A DNA stretch of 13,297 nt from Syntrophaceae bacterium CG2_30_49_12 (GTDB lineage: Bacteria; Desulfobacterota; Syntrophia; Syntrophales; CG2-30-49-12): contig MNZP01000120.1 of assembly GCA_001873675.1 (NCBI GenBank), positions 1 to 13,297 on the forward strand, given 5' to 3'. A program made the position numbers and the translations under genes. Of this stretch, positions 12,946 to 13,297 are shown in pieces. The notes below the pieces were generated by a model. That model had not been told where the DNA came from, searched no databases, and saw nothing but the letters and a program-made list of their open reading frames with translations. How positions within the stretch are numbered: the stretch's first letter is position 1; every line of letters starts with the position of its first letter.

Positions 12946-13297
12946 GATGAGATTATCCTTGAAATACGGCGTATTTATGTTATAGAGACGCTACTGTCGC
13001 TTGCTATCAGATATGGGCACTTATGTCAATGACAATCAGCAATTCTCGGTGAAGTAGATGAAAGGAAGAAAAATCGCTTATGAATGGGTTTTTCGTTACG
13101 GAATTATTTTTCGATAGAGAAAAGAAGGGGAAACTGGCACGCGTAGAGGCAATTTTTGGCGATAGGAGTTTGGGTTTATCGGGTAAGGAGCTATGTTTTG
13201 CGGAAAAATGGCGCAGAAGTCCCTTTCGATTTGGGCATCGCATAAAAAAAGTAGGAAGAAAAGATTGAGTGTTGCGCAAGACAGTTCATGGAGCCCT
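12946..13297. other. Region upstream of the radical SAM/KAS III unit, no supported gene
   Basis: These 352 bp precede the first biosynthetic gene. Short frames exist on both strands (plus 13080-13268, minus 13007-13279), but neither has a clear ribosome binding site, a recognisable fold or an operon relation. The stretch nearest the gene holds a 15-bp palindrome and weak promoter-like boxes (minus strand: TTGACA near 13030 without a good -10 box at the right distance; TATAAC at 12984-12979). The remainder is A-rich, and I see nothing definite in it. Confidence 0.5.
12962..12976. promoter_or_regulatory. Perfect 15-bp palindrome, operator-like
   Basis: AAATACG-G-CGTATTT is a perfect 7+1+7 inverted repeat 17 bp upstream of the ATG at 12945, next to a possible -10 box (TATAAC, 12984-12979, minus strand). 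This is the usual place for a repressor to block transcription start. It is too short and lacks a T-run, so it is not a terminator. The binding protein is unknown. Confidence 0.4.

Noticed and set aside
13007..13297. Short frames on both strands at the right edge (plus 13080-13268; minus 13007-13279)
   Set aside because: Low-complexity Ser/Phe/Lys-rich or Arg/Lys-rich translations, no convincing ribosome binding site, and no family recognised.

Overview
The window holds most of an accessory fatty-acid/polyketide-type biosynthesis locus. All genes that can be supported are read on the minus strand, right to left. I see no rRNA, tRNA, CRISPR array or transposase. The mix of moderate GC, ATGA stop-start overlaps, three radical-SAM enzymes (oxygen-sensitive chemistry) and a complete lipid-type ketosynthase/ACP set suggests an anaerobic bacterium, perhaps a deltaproteobacterium in the broad sense (Desulfobacterota or relatives). 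That taxonomic guess is inference; there is no marker gene.

Layout in transcription order. (A) About 12945 to 10486: a cobalamin-binding-type radical SAM protein whose first ~38 codons are out of frame with the rest (a frameshift near 12825-12834), then a FabH/DarB-like 3-oxoacyl-ACP synthase III with a Cys-His-Asn triad. A 15-bp perfect palindrome lies just upstream. (B) About 10485 to 9550: a spacer with a promoter-like sequence and an inverted repeat, then a small unknown protein overlapping a stand-alone nucleotidyltransferase, a two-gene cassette that looks like a passenger. (C) A promoter at 9476-9448, then a near-continuous operon running off the left edge: hotdog dehydratase-like protein, ACP, two related radical SAM proteins, two closely related FabF-type ketosynthases separated by a heptanucleotide tandem repeat, a 4HBT thioesterase, a second ACP, a third ketosynthase, an LPLAT acyltransferase, and a polyketide-synthase-type dehydratase fused to a phosphopantetheinyl-transferase-like domain. 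This last gene, 1-1133, is cut by the window edge.

Proposed joint working (inference): the fused PPTase-like domain, or a host enzyme, loads the two ACPs. The KAS III primes, three active FabF-like ketosynthases elongate, and the hotdog and PKS-type dehydratases make double bonds. The twin radical SAM proteins and the cobalamin-type radical SAM protein modify the chain without oxygen. The thioesterase and acyltransferase release it or place it on a glycerolipid. No ketoreductase, enoyl reductase, malonyl transferase, exporter or regulator is visible, so the locus probably continues to the left. The parts list resembles aryl-polyene/dialkylresorcinol loci but carries radical SAM enzymes instead of an aromatic starter module, and it also recalls the candidate ladderane loci proposed for anammox bacteria. 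The product cannot be read from the sequence.
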